Origin: Lachnospiraceae bacterium UBA3633
GTDB taxonomy: Bacteria; Bacillota; Clostridia; Lachnospirales; Lachnospiraceae
Length of the DNA stretch: 16,154 nt
Direction of reading: 5' to 3'
NCBI GenBank assembly: GCA_002374095.1
Contig: DFKY01000013.1
Span: 1 to 16,154, forward strand
The first letter of the stretch is position 1. Each line of letters begins with the position of its first letter. Shown here one piece after another: positions 1 through 7,874 of the stretch. The notes below the pieces were generated by a model. The model made no database searches and was not told the DNA's origin. It saw only the letters and a list, made by a program, of their open reading frames with translations. The translations under genes and the position numbers were made by a program.

Positions 1-219
1 GCTTTTTTGCTCCTGCTTTTAGCAAAATACTAGGTCATTAGTAGTTCTGCTTCCGAGGACCAAGCTCGATAAACAGCTCTTGCCTTATAAATAAGCATAT
101 TTGCATTGAACGATAGCGTAATCCGTCGACAGCGATGGTACCAACCTCCATGCCATTTGAAAAGATAGGGGGTTTTTGGCGATTTCATAGGGGGTCAGGA
201 AAACCGCAAATTTTCCACA
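1..219. mobile_element. Possible insertion-sequence end (IS21-like), no intact gene
   Basis: No convincing protein is encoded here and the base composition looks less A+T-rich than the rest of the window. The direct repeat ATAGGGGGT occurs at 165-173 and 187-195, 22 bases (about two helical turns) apart, and a shorter ATAGGG sits at 223-228. Repeated transposase-binding motifs near a terminus that begins TG are typical of IS21-family ends. Read on the minus strand, the segment would begin TGTGG at 219, directly against the terminator of the neighbouring lipoprotein gene. The family assignment is inferred from motif style only; no istA or istB coding sequence is visible because the element, if real, would continue to the left of the window. 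It could instead be degraded intergenic DNA. Confidence 0.3.
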
Positions 220-245
220 AAAATAGGGCGAGAAGCCGCCCTATT
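219..245 (-). terminator. Rho-independent terminator after lipoprotein gene
   Basis: A perfect 9-bp stem (222-230 with 237-245, arms AATAGGGCG/CGCCCTATT) encloses a 6-base loop. On the minus strand it is followed by a short T run (complement of 219-223). It lies 20 bases beyond the lipoprotein stop codon and is the natural end of the long minus-strand gene run. Confidence 0.8.
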
Positions 246-265
246 ACGAAAACTTTTAATTCCTT

Positions 266-694
266 TTATTTACAAATCTTATTAACCCAATCTATAAATG
301 TCCCTGTAGATGTCCCTTCATTATTGCCTTGTCTTTTTCCATTGTCTATGCTCTCTTGATTATTTGCGCCCACATTAATCTTTGCCTCTGATGATTTTAC
401 AGGATTTCCTGTCTCATCAATATATGCAAGAGTATAATATGTACTATCATCACTTTTAATCCATTTATAAAATTTTTCTTCTATCCCTTTTTTATAATCA
501 AGATAAATAGTTGGATCAATAGTTTTATTGGTGATTTCTAAAGTCTGCTGCTCAAGAGACAACTCACTTTTTACTTCTTCAGTCTCTGCTTGTTCTACTT
601 TTTCAGTTGTATCAGCCTCTACAATTTCATTACTACATGCAACTACATTTAATAATGCCATCACAAGAGTAAGTATTAATAATTTCTTTTTCAC
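266..694 (-). CDS. Small hypothetical lipoprotein
   Basis: This 142-residue protein has a lysine-rich start, a hydrophobic segment to about residue 19 and a lipobox ending Val-Val-Ala-Cys20. It should therefore be lipidated at Cys20 and anchored on the outer face of the membrane. After the cysteine comes an acidic Glu/Thr/Val-rich linker (about 22-50), then a small folded region (about 55-110) with aromatic residues, and a Gly/Asn/Ser/Thr-rich tail. No known domain was recognised. The start is GTG at 692-694, chosen because AAGGAAGG lies 8 bases upstream (703-710) and the signal peptide begins exactly there. It is the last gene of the minus-strand run. Its ribosome binding site lies just after the hairpin that follows the DUF2207 gene, so its transcripts must read through that hairpin or start within the short spacer. 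Function unknown; the lipoprotein call is secure. Confidence 0.8.
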   Translation of the reverse strand: MKKKLLILTLVMALLNVVACSNEIVEADTTEKVEQAETEEVKSELSLEQQTLEITNKTIDPTIYLDYKKGIEEKFYKWIKSDDSTYYTLAYIDETGNPVKSSEAKINVGANNQESIDNGKRQGNNEGTSTGTFIDWVNKICK

Positions 695-718
695 AGTTTT
701 TGCCTTCCTTTATAATAT

Positions 719-740
719 AAAACGGCCATAAGGCCGTTTT
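719..740. terminator. Bidirectional hairpin terminator between DUF2207 and lipoprotein genes
   Basis: The arms AAAACGGCC (719-727) and GGCCGTTTT (732-740) pair perfectly around the loop ATAA. On the plus strand the hairpin runs into seven Ts, a strong terminator shape. On the minus strand, the direction of the flanking genes, the tail is TTTTATATTATA, which is weaker. It may let part of the transcription continue into the lipoprotein gene. Confidence 0.75.
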
Positions 741-750
741 TTTACTTTTT

Positions 751-2478
751 TTATCTTGTACCTCCGCCTCCACCACCGCCAGAGAATCCTCCACCTCCAT
801 CAATTGATGTAGCTCCGCCAAATCCTTCTGCTGCCATAACCGCATATCGTGCTGCATCAAGTGATTTTCTTATCAGAGGGCTACTATTATACATAGCACT
901 ATAATATGCCGTGCTTATAATTACAGTTTTTTCATAATCATCTAAATCAATAATTTTATCAGGATATACTCTTTTTAATTCTGACAAAACCTTATCAGCA
1001 AGTCCAAAAAGTGTAGCATAAACAAGTAAGTTTTCCCAGATTACTCCTTCAAGTATACTTCTTTCACTTATAAGGGTGAATTCATCTAAAAACTTTCTTG
1101 ATCCATATACTTCTGCAAGTTCATTTTTACCCGCATCTGTTAAATCTTTTAGTTTATTACCACCTACTTTATTGTAGCAATCTTTCATATTGAGAGCTGT
1201 ATGACCTCTTCCATCCATACTATTGATAAAATCAATAAGCACTTGCGGATTATGATGTAAATATTTTTTCAATTCATTTTCTTGAAGTATGCCATCACTT
1301 CCAGCTGCTTTAAGTATTATATAGTAGAGTTCTCTTGCTATTTGATCACTTGGCTCCGTGCCTACCTTTAAATTAGTATCAATCTTTTCTTTTCCCAAAA
1401 AGCCATAACTCTTTTCTTGCACAGGTATTAAGTTTTTATCATTAATCATTTTTACAATGAGTGCACCAAGAAAATTGCTTTTTTTATTATTCCAGATCGA
1501 AAAGTCTCTGGCAAGCACATAAGTTACAGCTATATCTCCATGATTTGGTGTATCTCTAAAATAATTAGAGTCATTATAAAACTTTTTAAGCGCATTTCGC
1601 CTTATTATAAATAGTATGACTGGCATAAAAAATGCAAAGATAAATACAAGTGCAAGAATTATCATGTGTATATAATAAAAGGCTGTCGCTTCCGAATTCT
1701 GCTCGGCGTTTTCAAGCGCTTCTTCATATGCACTATCTTCCATAGCCACATTTTCAACAAGATCTACAAAACTTCCATCAACATCTATATTTGGTGTAAA
1801 GAGACCTTTATTAAATCTCATCATGATATTGGCAAAGTTTTTTCCTTCAAGCGGTATAACCGAAAATACATGTGCAAAATTGCTCTCAACTGTAGCATTG
1901 CCTTCAAAGCCAAAAGCCCAGATTCTTGTCGACTCTCTTGTAAAAATCTTTTCTGTATCGGCATGGTGTAATGTGATATTGATTGATGTAGGAAATGTAC
2001 TCATCGAAGAATTTACAAACTGAAAATTAAATCCATCATAATCATCATAAGACTTAACTACAGGATCTATATCATAGCTAAATGCATATGTATTGCTGCC
2101 ATATGTAGATATTCCAAAACATAATTCTACACCTTTTTCTGTCCTATTGATGCCGTATCTAAAACTTTTTTCATCAAAGCTTGCTTCTGTATCCCAACTT
2201 TCAAGCTCTATAAAATCAATGCCATCCTTTGCAACATCAAAATTACTGATTCTAAGACTTCTATCATCTATTGGCTTATATACTTCTGTCCCTTCATCAA
2301 AATCTCCAGACCATCTTTCAATAACTGTTGCTGATCCATTGTCTTTCAAGGTAATGTCCATATCAATATTGTGTATTACATTCTTTGCATATAGTGATGA
2401 AGGTACCGCTACACAAAAAAGCAATATGGATGTCATAGCTACTGCATATTTAATTTTATCCATAAATTTCTTACTCAT
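751..2478 (-). CDS. DUF2207 domain membrane protein
   Basis: A 575-residue predicted membrane protein of the DUF2207 family. Residues 1-31 form a signal peptide ending Ser-Leu-Tyr-Ala. A long extracytoplasmic beta-rich region follows (about 32-260), then one membrane helix (about 269-292) with Arg-Arg on its inner side, and a cytoplasmic region. Near the end is a Trp-Glu-Asn-Leu-Leu-Val-Tyr-Ala stretch typical of the family, and the C-terminus is a Gly-rich run ending Gly-Thr-Arg, also a family hallmark. The biochemical role is unknown. It follows lemA closely, a pairing often seen in bacterial genomes, which suggests a shared envelope function. The start is uncertain: ATG at 2478 is used here, but GTG at 2505 and ATG at 2463 are in frame, and none has a strong ribosome binding site. 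All three preserve the signal peptide. Confidence 0.85.
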   Translation of the reverse strand: MSKKFMDKIKYAVAMTSILLFCVAVPSSLYAKNVIHNIDMDITLKDNGSATVIERWSGDFDEGTEVYKPIDDRSLRISNFDVAKDGIDFIELESWDTEASFDEKSFRYGINRTEKGVELCFGISTYGSNTYAFSYDIDPVVKSYDDYDGFNFQFVNSSMSTFPTSINITLHHADTEKIFTRESTRIWAFGFEGNATVESNFAHVFSVIPLEGKNFANIMMRFNKGLFTPNIDVDGSFVDLVENVAMEDSAYEEALENAEQNSEATAFYYIHMIILALVFIFAFFMPVILFIIRRNALKKFYNDSNYFRDTPNHGDIAVTYVLARDFSIWNNKKSNFLGALIVKMINDKNLIPVQEKSYGFLGKEKIDTNLKVGTEPSDQIARELYYIILKAAGSDGILQENELKKYLHHNPQVLIDFINSMDGRGHTALNMKDCYNKVGGNKLKDLTDAGKNELAEVYGSRKFLDEFTLISERSILEGVIWENLLVYATLFGLADKVLSELKRVYPDKIIDLDDYEKTVIISTAYYSAMYNSSPLIRKSLDAARYAVMAAEGFGGATSIDGGGGFSGGGGGGGTR

Positions 2479-2511
2479 CTTATTATAACCTATAATATAA
2501 TTCACTATATA

Positions 2512-3066
2512 TTATTTCATTGATGGCATACTTGTCTTAGTCTCATCAGCTTTAAGATAATCTCGAGCTGATACACCACACATAGGTGCGAAAATAAAGT
2601 TTGGAAACATTCTTATAGTTCGATTGAGCTTTGTAACTGTATCATTATACACAAGTCTACTTTGACGAACCTTTGACTCATAGTCATTAAGTGAATTCAT
2701 TAAGTTTTGATAATTTGCACTTGCCTTAAGATCTGGATAGTTCTCTGCAACTGCTACAATCTTGCCAATAGCCTCAGTAATCATATTTTCATTGGCATCT
2801 GCCTCAGATGCTTTACTTCTACCACTAATTGTAGTTCTCATCTTTATCACATCTGATAGAGTATTGTACTCATGTTCATTGTAACCTTTTACAAGATCAA
2901 GCAGACTTGTGAGTGCATCAAATCTTGACGAAAGCTGTACTCCAATCTGACTCATTGCATTATTGACATTTTCATCAAGAGATACCAAAAGTCTCTGTAC
3001 ATTTATAAACCATCCTATAACTATCACAATAAGTAAAATTATCATTAATATCAACTGCCAATTCAT
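2512..3066 (-). CDS. lemA: LemA family protein
   Basis: This 184-residue protein has one N-terminal membrane helix (about 4-22) followed by a long helical domain. Family hallmarks are present: Ala-Glu-Asn-Tyr-Pro-Asp-Leu-Lys-Ala at 107-115, Arg-x-x-Tyr-Asn-Asp at 137-142, and a Met-Phe-Pro segment near 153. LemA proteins are membrane-anchored with the helical domain outside or at the membrane surface; their molecular role is unsettled. The start is ATG at 3064-3066, because AGGAGG (3074-3079) lies 7 bases upstream; a longer in-frame reading to 3165 runs back into cvpA and lacks such a site. It lies 31 bases after cvpA and just before the DUF2207 gene, so all three are probably co-transcribed. 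Confidence 0.92.
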   Translation of the reverse strand: MNWQLILMIILLIVIVIGWFINVQRLLVSLDENVNNAMSQIGVQLSSRFDALTSLLDLVKGYNEHEYNTLSDVIKMRTTISGRSKASEADANENMITEAIGKIVAVAENYPDLKASANYQNLMNSLNDYESKVRQSRLVYNDTVTKLNRTIRMFPNFIFAPMCGVSARDYLKADETKTSMPSMK

Positions 3067-3097
3067 AATAAATCCTCCTATATATTTTCTTATTATT

Positions 3098-3754
3098 TTA
3101 AGTGAAAACTCCAAAAATATTTGATACAAAATTATACACGATATTATTATTGTAGATATAGCCAACTATATATGAATCTTTTATATTATCTACTACTACT
3201 TGAACTTGTGGAATTGCCTCAAAAATCTTAAGAATTGTAAAAAGTATAGCTACAATAAGTACTATCTGAAGAGTACCTAGTATGCCGCCCATTATTTTAT
3301 TGAACTGACTTATAAGAGGTATGTAATCAACCACATCAAGAACTTTCAGCAAAAGTTTAATAAGTATAAGCACTACTACAAAAATTGCTATCCCACAAAG
3401 AAGACTAATTATACCATTTGCTATCTTGGCACACAGTTCATCTCTAAGCACAGATTCTATACTGCCTGTATTTATGGCGGATTTAAGCCACGGGATATTA
3501 AGTCCATCATAAATATTTGTCTTGATAATTGAATCATATATAACTGATGTCAGTGATGACTCTATATTGGTCACATCTTTAACCATACTTGCTACAATCG
3601 GGGTCATAAACTTTGTCGCCACTATAGTTATAATTATAGATCCAAAAGACAAAAGCATTTTAAGTAATCCTTCTGAAAAGCCTTTCAAAAATCCACAAAC
3701 TACAAGCACGATAAAAATAATTGTAATTAAATTTTTTAATATAAACTCTTGCAT
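3098..3754 (-). CDS. cvpA: CvpA family membrane protein
   Basis: This 218-residue, strongly hydrophobic protein has about four membrane helices (near 8-22, 31-51, 108-137 and 155-180). The Gly-Phe-x-x-Gly-Phe-x-x-Gly motif right after the first helix (residues 21-29) is typical of the CvpA/colicin V production family. Members are inner-membrane proteins linked to envelope homeostasis and, in some species, to export or septation; no reaction is established. The C-terminal region ends in Asn- and Tyr-rich sequence. Its ATG overlaps the stop of the preceding gene by one base (TAATG), with only a weak purine-rich site upstream, so translation is probably coupled. The family call rests on topology and the glycine motif. 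Confidence 0.8.
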   Translation of the reverse strand: MQEFILKNLITIIFIVLVVCGFLKGFSEGLLKMLLSFGSIIITIVATKFMTPIVASMVKDVTNIESSLTSVIYDSIIKTNIYDGLNIPWLKSAINTGSIESVLRDELCAKIANGIISLLCGIAIFVVVLILIKLLLKVLDVVDYIPLISQFNKIMGGILGTLQIVLIVAILFTILKIFEAIPQVQVVVDNIKDSYIVGYIYNNNIVYNFVSNIFGVFT

Positions 3755-5652
3755 TAAAAGTTAAAATGCTCTTCTTTTATAATAAGAGATCCATCCTTAT
3801 CATACTTTGGCTTAGAAAAAAGTTTTGGCTTTTCTGCCCTATCTGCCGCTTCTTCAATCAACGCTTCTGCATTTTCTGCTGTCAAAGGTATATTGTCATC
3901 TTTCATCTCTTCAACTTTTTCATAGAGAGCTGATACTGCTCCTCCATCCAAGAAGCAATCTATACTTTTTGCATACGCCTTACACTCTTCTACAAAGTCA
4001 TCTATGCTCATAGTTGCATGATGTGCCTTACTATCTTCAGTATGATCTTTTTTATCTACAATTATCGCTTCGCTTTTTACTTTTTCTTCGTGTATCTCAT
4101 TTTCTCTATGAGGTTTTTCTTCTACATGTGGTCTCTCTTCACGAACTTTATTATCTACTTCAACCTTATCTTTTATTTCTGGATTTTTTTCTTCAAAACT
4201 CTTTTTAGGCTCCGATTCTTTTTTTCTCATGTCTTGTGGTACTTCCAATGTCTCTTGTGGTCTACTTGACAATACTGAATAGATATCAAATCTTCCTATA
4301 AAAGACGGTCTTTCCACTGCTATCTTGTCAAAGTTATTGATTATATCTGTAAGTGCAAAAAGCGTTGTGCCTTTCTTATTTATTATATACTCTTCAATAG
4401 AGTCCATAACCTCATTTTTTAGCATTCCTGCATTTTCAATAATTAAGTCTTTACCTTTTATCTTATCTTCGTAAAAAGCAAATCCTTTTTCATTGATGTT
4501 ATATGCAGAAGCTTTTGCTATAGGCACTTTTTCTCCAAGAGCACTATGTATGTAATTAAGCTCTCCTTTTGCAATATCAACTCCCTCATCTTTAGAATGT
4601 GCTTCTATTATCATATGGAGCTTTGTGTCACTTAGTTTCATATCTTTTAACCTTCCTTTTCTCTCAAAACTTTTTTCTCTAAATCTGTAAAATGAACCTT
4701 CTCTCTTTTTCTCTTCTTTTTTGAGCTCTTCTATAAGCAAGCTTTTTAGCTTTTCTTTATTTTCTTTCTCATCATGCATAAAAGCAAGATTATTTTTTTC
4801 TTTTTCGCTATAACTTTCTTCATCAAGTGTATAAGTTATATTGATACTACTTGACACATCCTTTTCATTGAGTTCATCTTCTTTTCCTGTCTCTTTACCA
4901 TCTTCAACATTATCAGGTCGTGTCACTTTTTCTACTGGAATACTCACTTTATCACTATCAAGTCTTACATCATTGTAAAAGATTGGTGGTTCTGTATACT
5001 CTACATCAGAATTTGTCGCATCCTCATATCTTTCTTCTGCTTCAATAAGAAGTCTCTCTTCATTTTCTGTAAGAGCAACATATTTTTTCTTAAGCAAAAG
5101 GGCATTCTTACCATATCCTGTCTTCTTTACTCCAAAGAAATTGATTATAAAATTACAATACTCAAGTGTTTCTTCTCTTTCTCCAAGTTTATCACAGATA
5201 AGTGCTAATTCAAATGTCATCTTTTCATCTTTTTCTTCTGACAAGTATTCTACAAGAAGTCTCTTCTGTTGGTTAAGCGATGCACCTTTTGCATTCATTA
5301 TATAATATTGCAAAAGTAGTCTTCTATTATCATCAGGAAATGATTCACAAAAATCAGTATAATAACTTATTGCATCTTTTAATTCTTTACACTTTGCATT
5401 GATAAGGCATAAAGAGTAGTAAAGTCGATTTTTCACTGGCGCAACTTCATAGGCATACTCAAGTATAAGCTTTGCATCTCTATACTGCTTTCCTTCATCA
5501 TAGATGCCTGCTACATACATGAGTAGATTTATATCTTCTACTTCATCCCATGGTATACGGTCAGCAACTTTTACTGCATTTTTTATGTCCCCTTCTTCTT
5601 TTCGTTTTTTTAATTTTTCAACTAGATCTTCAAATTCCATCTGATCCATCAT
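3754..5652 (-). CDS. Hypothetical helical-repeat protein with degenerate AAA+-like region
   Basis: A 632-residue protein with no signal peptide or membrane helix, so probably cytoplasmic. Residues 1-205 are helical repeats resembling tetratricopeptide repeats (pairs of amphipathic helices with Tyr/Leu/Ala spacing). Residues 206-335 are charged and probably disordered. Residues 343-460 follow the order of an AAA+ core: a strand (LHMII), a Walker B-like strand at 402-409 (Asp-Leu-Ile-Ile-Glu-Asn-Ala-Gly), a sensor-1-like Leu-Thr-Asp (434-436) and Pro-Ser-Phe-x-x-Arg-Phe-Asp (449-456). No Gly-x4-Gly-Lys-Ser/Thr loop exists. A Lys/Glu/His-rich stretch (465-545) separates this from a helical segment at 548-606 resembling an AAA+ lid. 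It could act as a scaffold rather than an enzyme. Start and stop overlap recR (ATGA) and cvpA (TAATG). The repeat and AAA+ readings are inference. Confidence 0.75.
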   Translation of the reverse strand: MMDQMEFEDLVEKLKKRKEEGDIKNAVKVADRIPWDEVEDINLLMYVAGIYDEGKQYRDAKLILEYAYEVAPVKNRLYYSLCLINAKCKELKDAISYYTDFCESFPDDNRRLLLQYYIMNAKGASLNQQKRLLVEYLSEEKDEKMTFELALICDKLGEREETLEYCNFIINFFGVKKTGYGKNALLLKKKYVALTENEERLLIEAEERYEDATNSDVEYTEPPIFYNDVRLDSDKVSIPVEKVTRPDNVEDGKETGKEDELNEKDVSSSINITYTLDEESYSEKEKNNLAFMHDEKENKEKLKSLLIEELKKEEKKREGSFYRFREKSFERKGRLKDMKLSDTKLHMIIEAHSKDEGVDIAKGELNYIHSALGEKVPIAKASAYNINEKGFAFYEDKIKGKDLIIENAGMLKNEVMDSIEEYIINKKGTTLFALTDIINNFDKIAVERPSFIGRFDIYSVLSSRPQETLEVPQDMRKKESEPKKSFEEKNPEIKDKVEVDNKVREERPHVEEKPHRENEIHEEKVKSEAIIVDKKDHTEDSKAHHATMSIDDFVEECKAYAKSIDCFLDGGAVSALYEKVEEMKDDNIPLTAENAEALIEEAADRAEKPKLFSKPKYDKDGSLIIKEEHFNF

Positions 5653-6245
5653 AGCACTTGTCTCCCATTATATGCTTTCATAAGTGTTGCATCATCTATA
5701 TTTTCTATATCTCCACCCACAGGAACACCTGATGCAATTCTTGAAACTTTAATCCCAAGTTGCTTTATAAGTTTTGCAAGATATGTTGCTGTTGTCTCTC
5801 CCTCTATTGACGAGTTTGTCGCTATTATAACCTCTGTCACATCTTGACTAAGTCTTGCCATAAGTTCTTTTATCTTTAGATCACTTGGGCCTATACCAAG
5901 AAGTGGCGAAAGTGCCCCACCAAGCACATGATATACACCTTTATATTCACCTGTGTTTTCATATGCAAGCATGTCTCTTTCATTTTCTACTACCATGATC
6001 TTACTTTTATCTCTCTTGTCGCTGCTGCAGATATCGCATATCTCATTATCAGAAAATGTAAAACACACTTTACATCTTTTTATATTGCTACTTACTTTTT
6101 TTATAGAATCAACCAGAGCTTCAATTTTTTCTTTAGGGGCATTTGCTATATAATAAGCAAGCCTGGCTGCCGATTTATTGCCAATCCCTGGTAGATTTGA
6201 TAATTCGGTTATAAGAGCTCTTAAACTTTCTGAACTACTTATCAT
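5649..6245 (-). CDS. recR: Recombination mediator protein RecR
   Basis: This 198-residue protein is the usual RecR length. Domains in order: a helix-hairpin-helix with Leu-Pro-Gly-Ile-Gly-x-Lys-Ser-Ala at 18-26; a four-cysteine zinc site (Cys58, Cys61, Cys70, Cys73); and a Toprim domain beginning Val-Val-Glu-Asn-Glu-Arg-Asp (85-91) and including Leu-Gly-Gly-Ala-Leu-Ser-Pro. A C-terminal Gly-Val-Pro-Val-Gly-Gly-Asp-Ile segment is the family's Walker B-like end. RecR works with RecF and RecO to load RecA on gapped DNA. It overlaps the end of dnaX by 11 bases and its own stop overlaps the next start as ATGA, so three genes are coupled. In many Bacillota a ybaB/ebfC gene sits between dnaX and recR; here it is absent. 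Confidence 0.97.
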   Translation of the reverse strand: MISSSESLRALITELSNLPGIGNKSAARLAYYIANAPKEKIEALVDSIKKVSSNIKRCKVCFTFSDNEICDICSSDKRDKSKIMVVENERDMLAYENTGEYKGVYHVLGGALSPLLGIGPSDLKIKELMARLSQDVTEVIIATNSSIEGETTATYLAKLIKQLGIKVSRIASGVPVGGDIENIDDATLMKAYNGRQVL

Positions 6246-7863
6246 CTTCTTCTATTTCAACCTCGATACCTACAATCTTGTCAAGTGCATCATCCAGCTT
6301 AAATTCTATCTTATCAGCGTATTTTGTCTTACTTCTATCAATAATTTTGTATGTAACATCTTTTTTAATAATATTTTTAGTAGACTCCGAAAGCTTTTTC
6401 TCTGTCGCTTTTATTCTATCCATATTTTGGAGCAAATTATAATCTGCCTCACTAAGAAGCACTTGAACAAAACCTGGCTCTTTTGTTTCACTTGGTACTA
6501 TCTCTGACTCTATAAGTATAGATTTAACTACCATATCAAGCGATGAACGTATTGCAGTCCAATTTTCGGCCACTTTATTTATCTCATCATAAGCCAGTTT
6601 GCTTAAACGAATCTCTTCTATCTTGTCTTTTTTTGTCGCACTTTTGCCATCATCAGCTTTATCACTTGGCTTCAAAGTATTTGTATCTGCCTTATCACCA
6701 ATTCTTACATATGTCATATTTTTCTTGTCGTCTTCAAGCCTTTTTATCCTTGCCATTACTGATGCATCTATATAGTTTGTTTCTGGATTTGCAAGTCTTA
6801 TAATAGTTGTCTCAAGCATCACTCGTCTATTCTCATCATATCTCATGATACCATGTGTTTTAGACAACTCTTCTATATAATAAATAAGTGTATCTTTTGA
6901 AATGTTTAACGATTCTTTTTTTAACTTATCAAAATTGGTACGAGTGACATTCAGTGATTCTATAGGTTTTGATACATTTTTTGCTATCAAGACATTTCTT
7001 ATATGCCAGATAAAGTCATTTACAAATTGAGTCACATCTTTTCCTCTATCTATGGCACTACCGACTATATCAAATGCTTTCTCTACATCACCTTCATTTA
7101 TTGATTGTAAAAGCAAAGAAAACTCATCATCTCCTACCATGCCAAGTATATCTACTACTTTTTCTTTTGTGATTTTTTCTTTTGTATATGATCTACATCT
7201 GTCAAGCTTGCTTATACTTTCACGCATACTTCCATCACTTTTTTCTGCAATAAAGTATAGAGCTTCATCATCTATCTCTATAGATTCTTTCACACATATA
7301 TTTTTTAGATACTCTACTATAGTATCTATACCTATTCTTCTGAAACTATATTTTTGACATCTAGATAGTATAGTTTCAGGAAGTTTACCTGGGTCTGTAG
7401 TAGCAAGTATATATATCACATACTCAGGTGGCTCTTCAAGCGATTTAAGAAATGCTTCTTTTGAATACCCCGTAAGTGCATGGGCTTCATCTATAATATA
7501 CACTTTATATTTTTCATCATTGATAGGGCGATACTGCATGCTTTCAGTTATCTGCCTTATATTATCCACATTGCCATTGGATGCTGCATCAAGTTCAAGG
7601 ATATTGTAATCTGCTCCTTCAAGAGAAGCTTTACAAACTTCACAAGTATTGCAAGGGTTCCCACCTATCTCATTGGGGCAATTAACTGCTCTTGCAAATA
7701 TCTTTGCTACAGTAGTTTTCCCTGTCCCTTTAGTTCCAGAAAAAAGATAAGCATGCGATACTTTACCACTCATTATCTGGTTTTTAAGCGTGTGAACTAT
7801 ATTATCTTGCCCTACAACACTATCAAAATCAAGCGGTCTATATTTTCTATAAAGTGTCTCCAT
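6235..7863 (-). CDS. dnaX: DNA polymerase III subunits gamma/tau
   Basis: The 542-residue clamp-loader ATPase starts with the family signature Tyr-Arg-Lys-Tyr-Arg-Pro (5-10). Walker A is at 43-51 (GTKGTGKTT), zinc ligands are Cys62, Cys71, Cys74 and Cys77, and Walker B is Ile-Ile-Asp-Glu-Ala-His near 123-128. A sensor-1 Ala-Thr-Thr-Asp and the Ser-Arg-Cys motif follow. The C-terminal part after about 370 is charged and variable, the tau-type extension that in other bacteria contacts the polymerase. Codons 410-412 contain an A7 run in the phase required for -1 slippage (see separate entry), so a shorter gamma-like form is possible. ATG at 7863 matches the family N-terminus. It starts 11 bases after the coiled-coil gene and overlaps recR. 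Confidence 0.97.
   Translation of the reverse strand: METLYRKYRPLDFDSVVGQDNIVHTLKNQIMSGKVSHAYLFSGTKGTGKTTVAKIFARAVNCPNEIGGNPCNTCEVCKASLEGADYNILELDAASNGNVDNIRQITESMQYRPINDEKYKVYIIDEAHALTGYSKEAFLKSLEEPPEYVIYILATTDPGKLPETILSRCQKYSFRRIGIDTIVEYLKNICVKESIEIDDEALYFIAEKSDGSMRESISKLDRCRSYTKEKITKEKVVDILGMVGDDEFSLLLQSINEGDVEKAFDIVGSAIDRGKDVTQFVNDFIWHIRNVLIAKNVSKPIESLNVTRTNFDKLKKESLNISKDTLIYYIEELSKTHGIMRYDENRRVMLETTIIRLANPETNYIDASVMARIKRLEDDKKNMTYVRIGDKADTNTLKPSDKADDGKSATKKDKIEEIRLSKLAYDEINKVAENWTAIRSSLDMVVKSILIESEIVPSETKEPGFVQVLLSEADYNLLQNMDRIKATEKKLSESTKNIIKKDVTYKIIDRSKTKYADKIEFKLDDALDKIVGIEVEIEEDDK
6587..6634 (-). promoter_or_regulatory. Candidate -1 frameshift/slippage site in dnaX
   Basis: Seven As on the minus strand (complement of 6628-6634) form A-AAA-AAA in the phase X-XXY-YYZ: the last base of codon 410 (ACA) plus Lys codons 411 and 412. 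A -1 shift adds 13 residues (RQDRRDSFKQTGL) and stops at TGA (6587-6589), giving 425 residues. A weak 5-bp hairpin (6590-6594 with 6601-6605) lies downstream, farther than usual for a stimulator, and no clear upstream Shine-Dalgarno-like stimulator is present. Polymerase slippage on the A run could give the same product. Confidence 0.45.
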
Positions 7864-7874
7864 CTATAAATCTT

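Noticed and set aside
30..188. Minus-strand open frame of 52 codons inside the possible insertion-sequence end
   Set aside because: No ribosome binding site, its start lies in the repeat region, and no transposase motif is visible; at most a relic.
135..359. Plus-strand open frame of 74 codons
   Set aside because: It spans the lipoprotein terminator and lies opposite the lipoprotein C-terminus, with no ribosome binding site and no protein-like composition.
633..860. Minus-strand open frame overlapping the DUF2207 and lipoprotein genes
   Set aside because: It reads through the Gly-rich tail in another frame and across the terminator hairpin; a by-product of the real genes.
3067..3165. Longer N-terminal reading of LemA into cvpA
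   Set aside because: It would overlap cvpA by 68 bases and add a non-family segment, while ATG at 3066 has a near-perfect AGGAGG.
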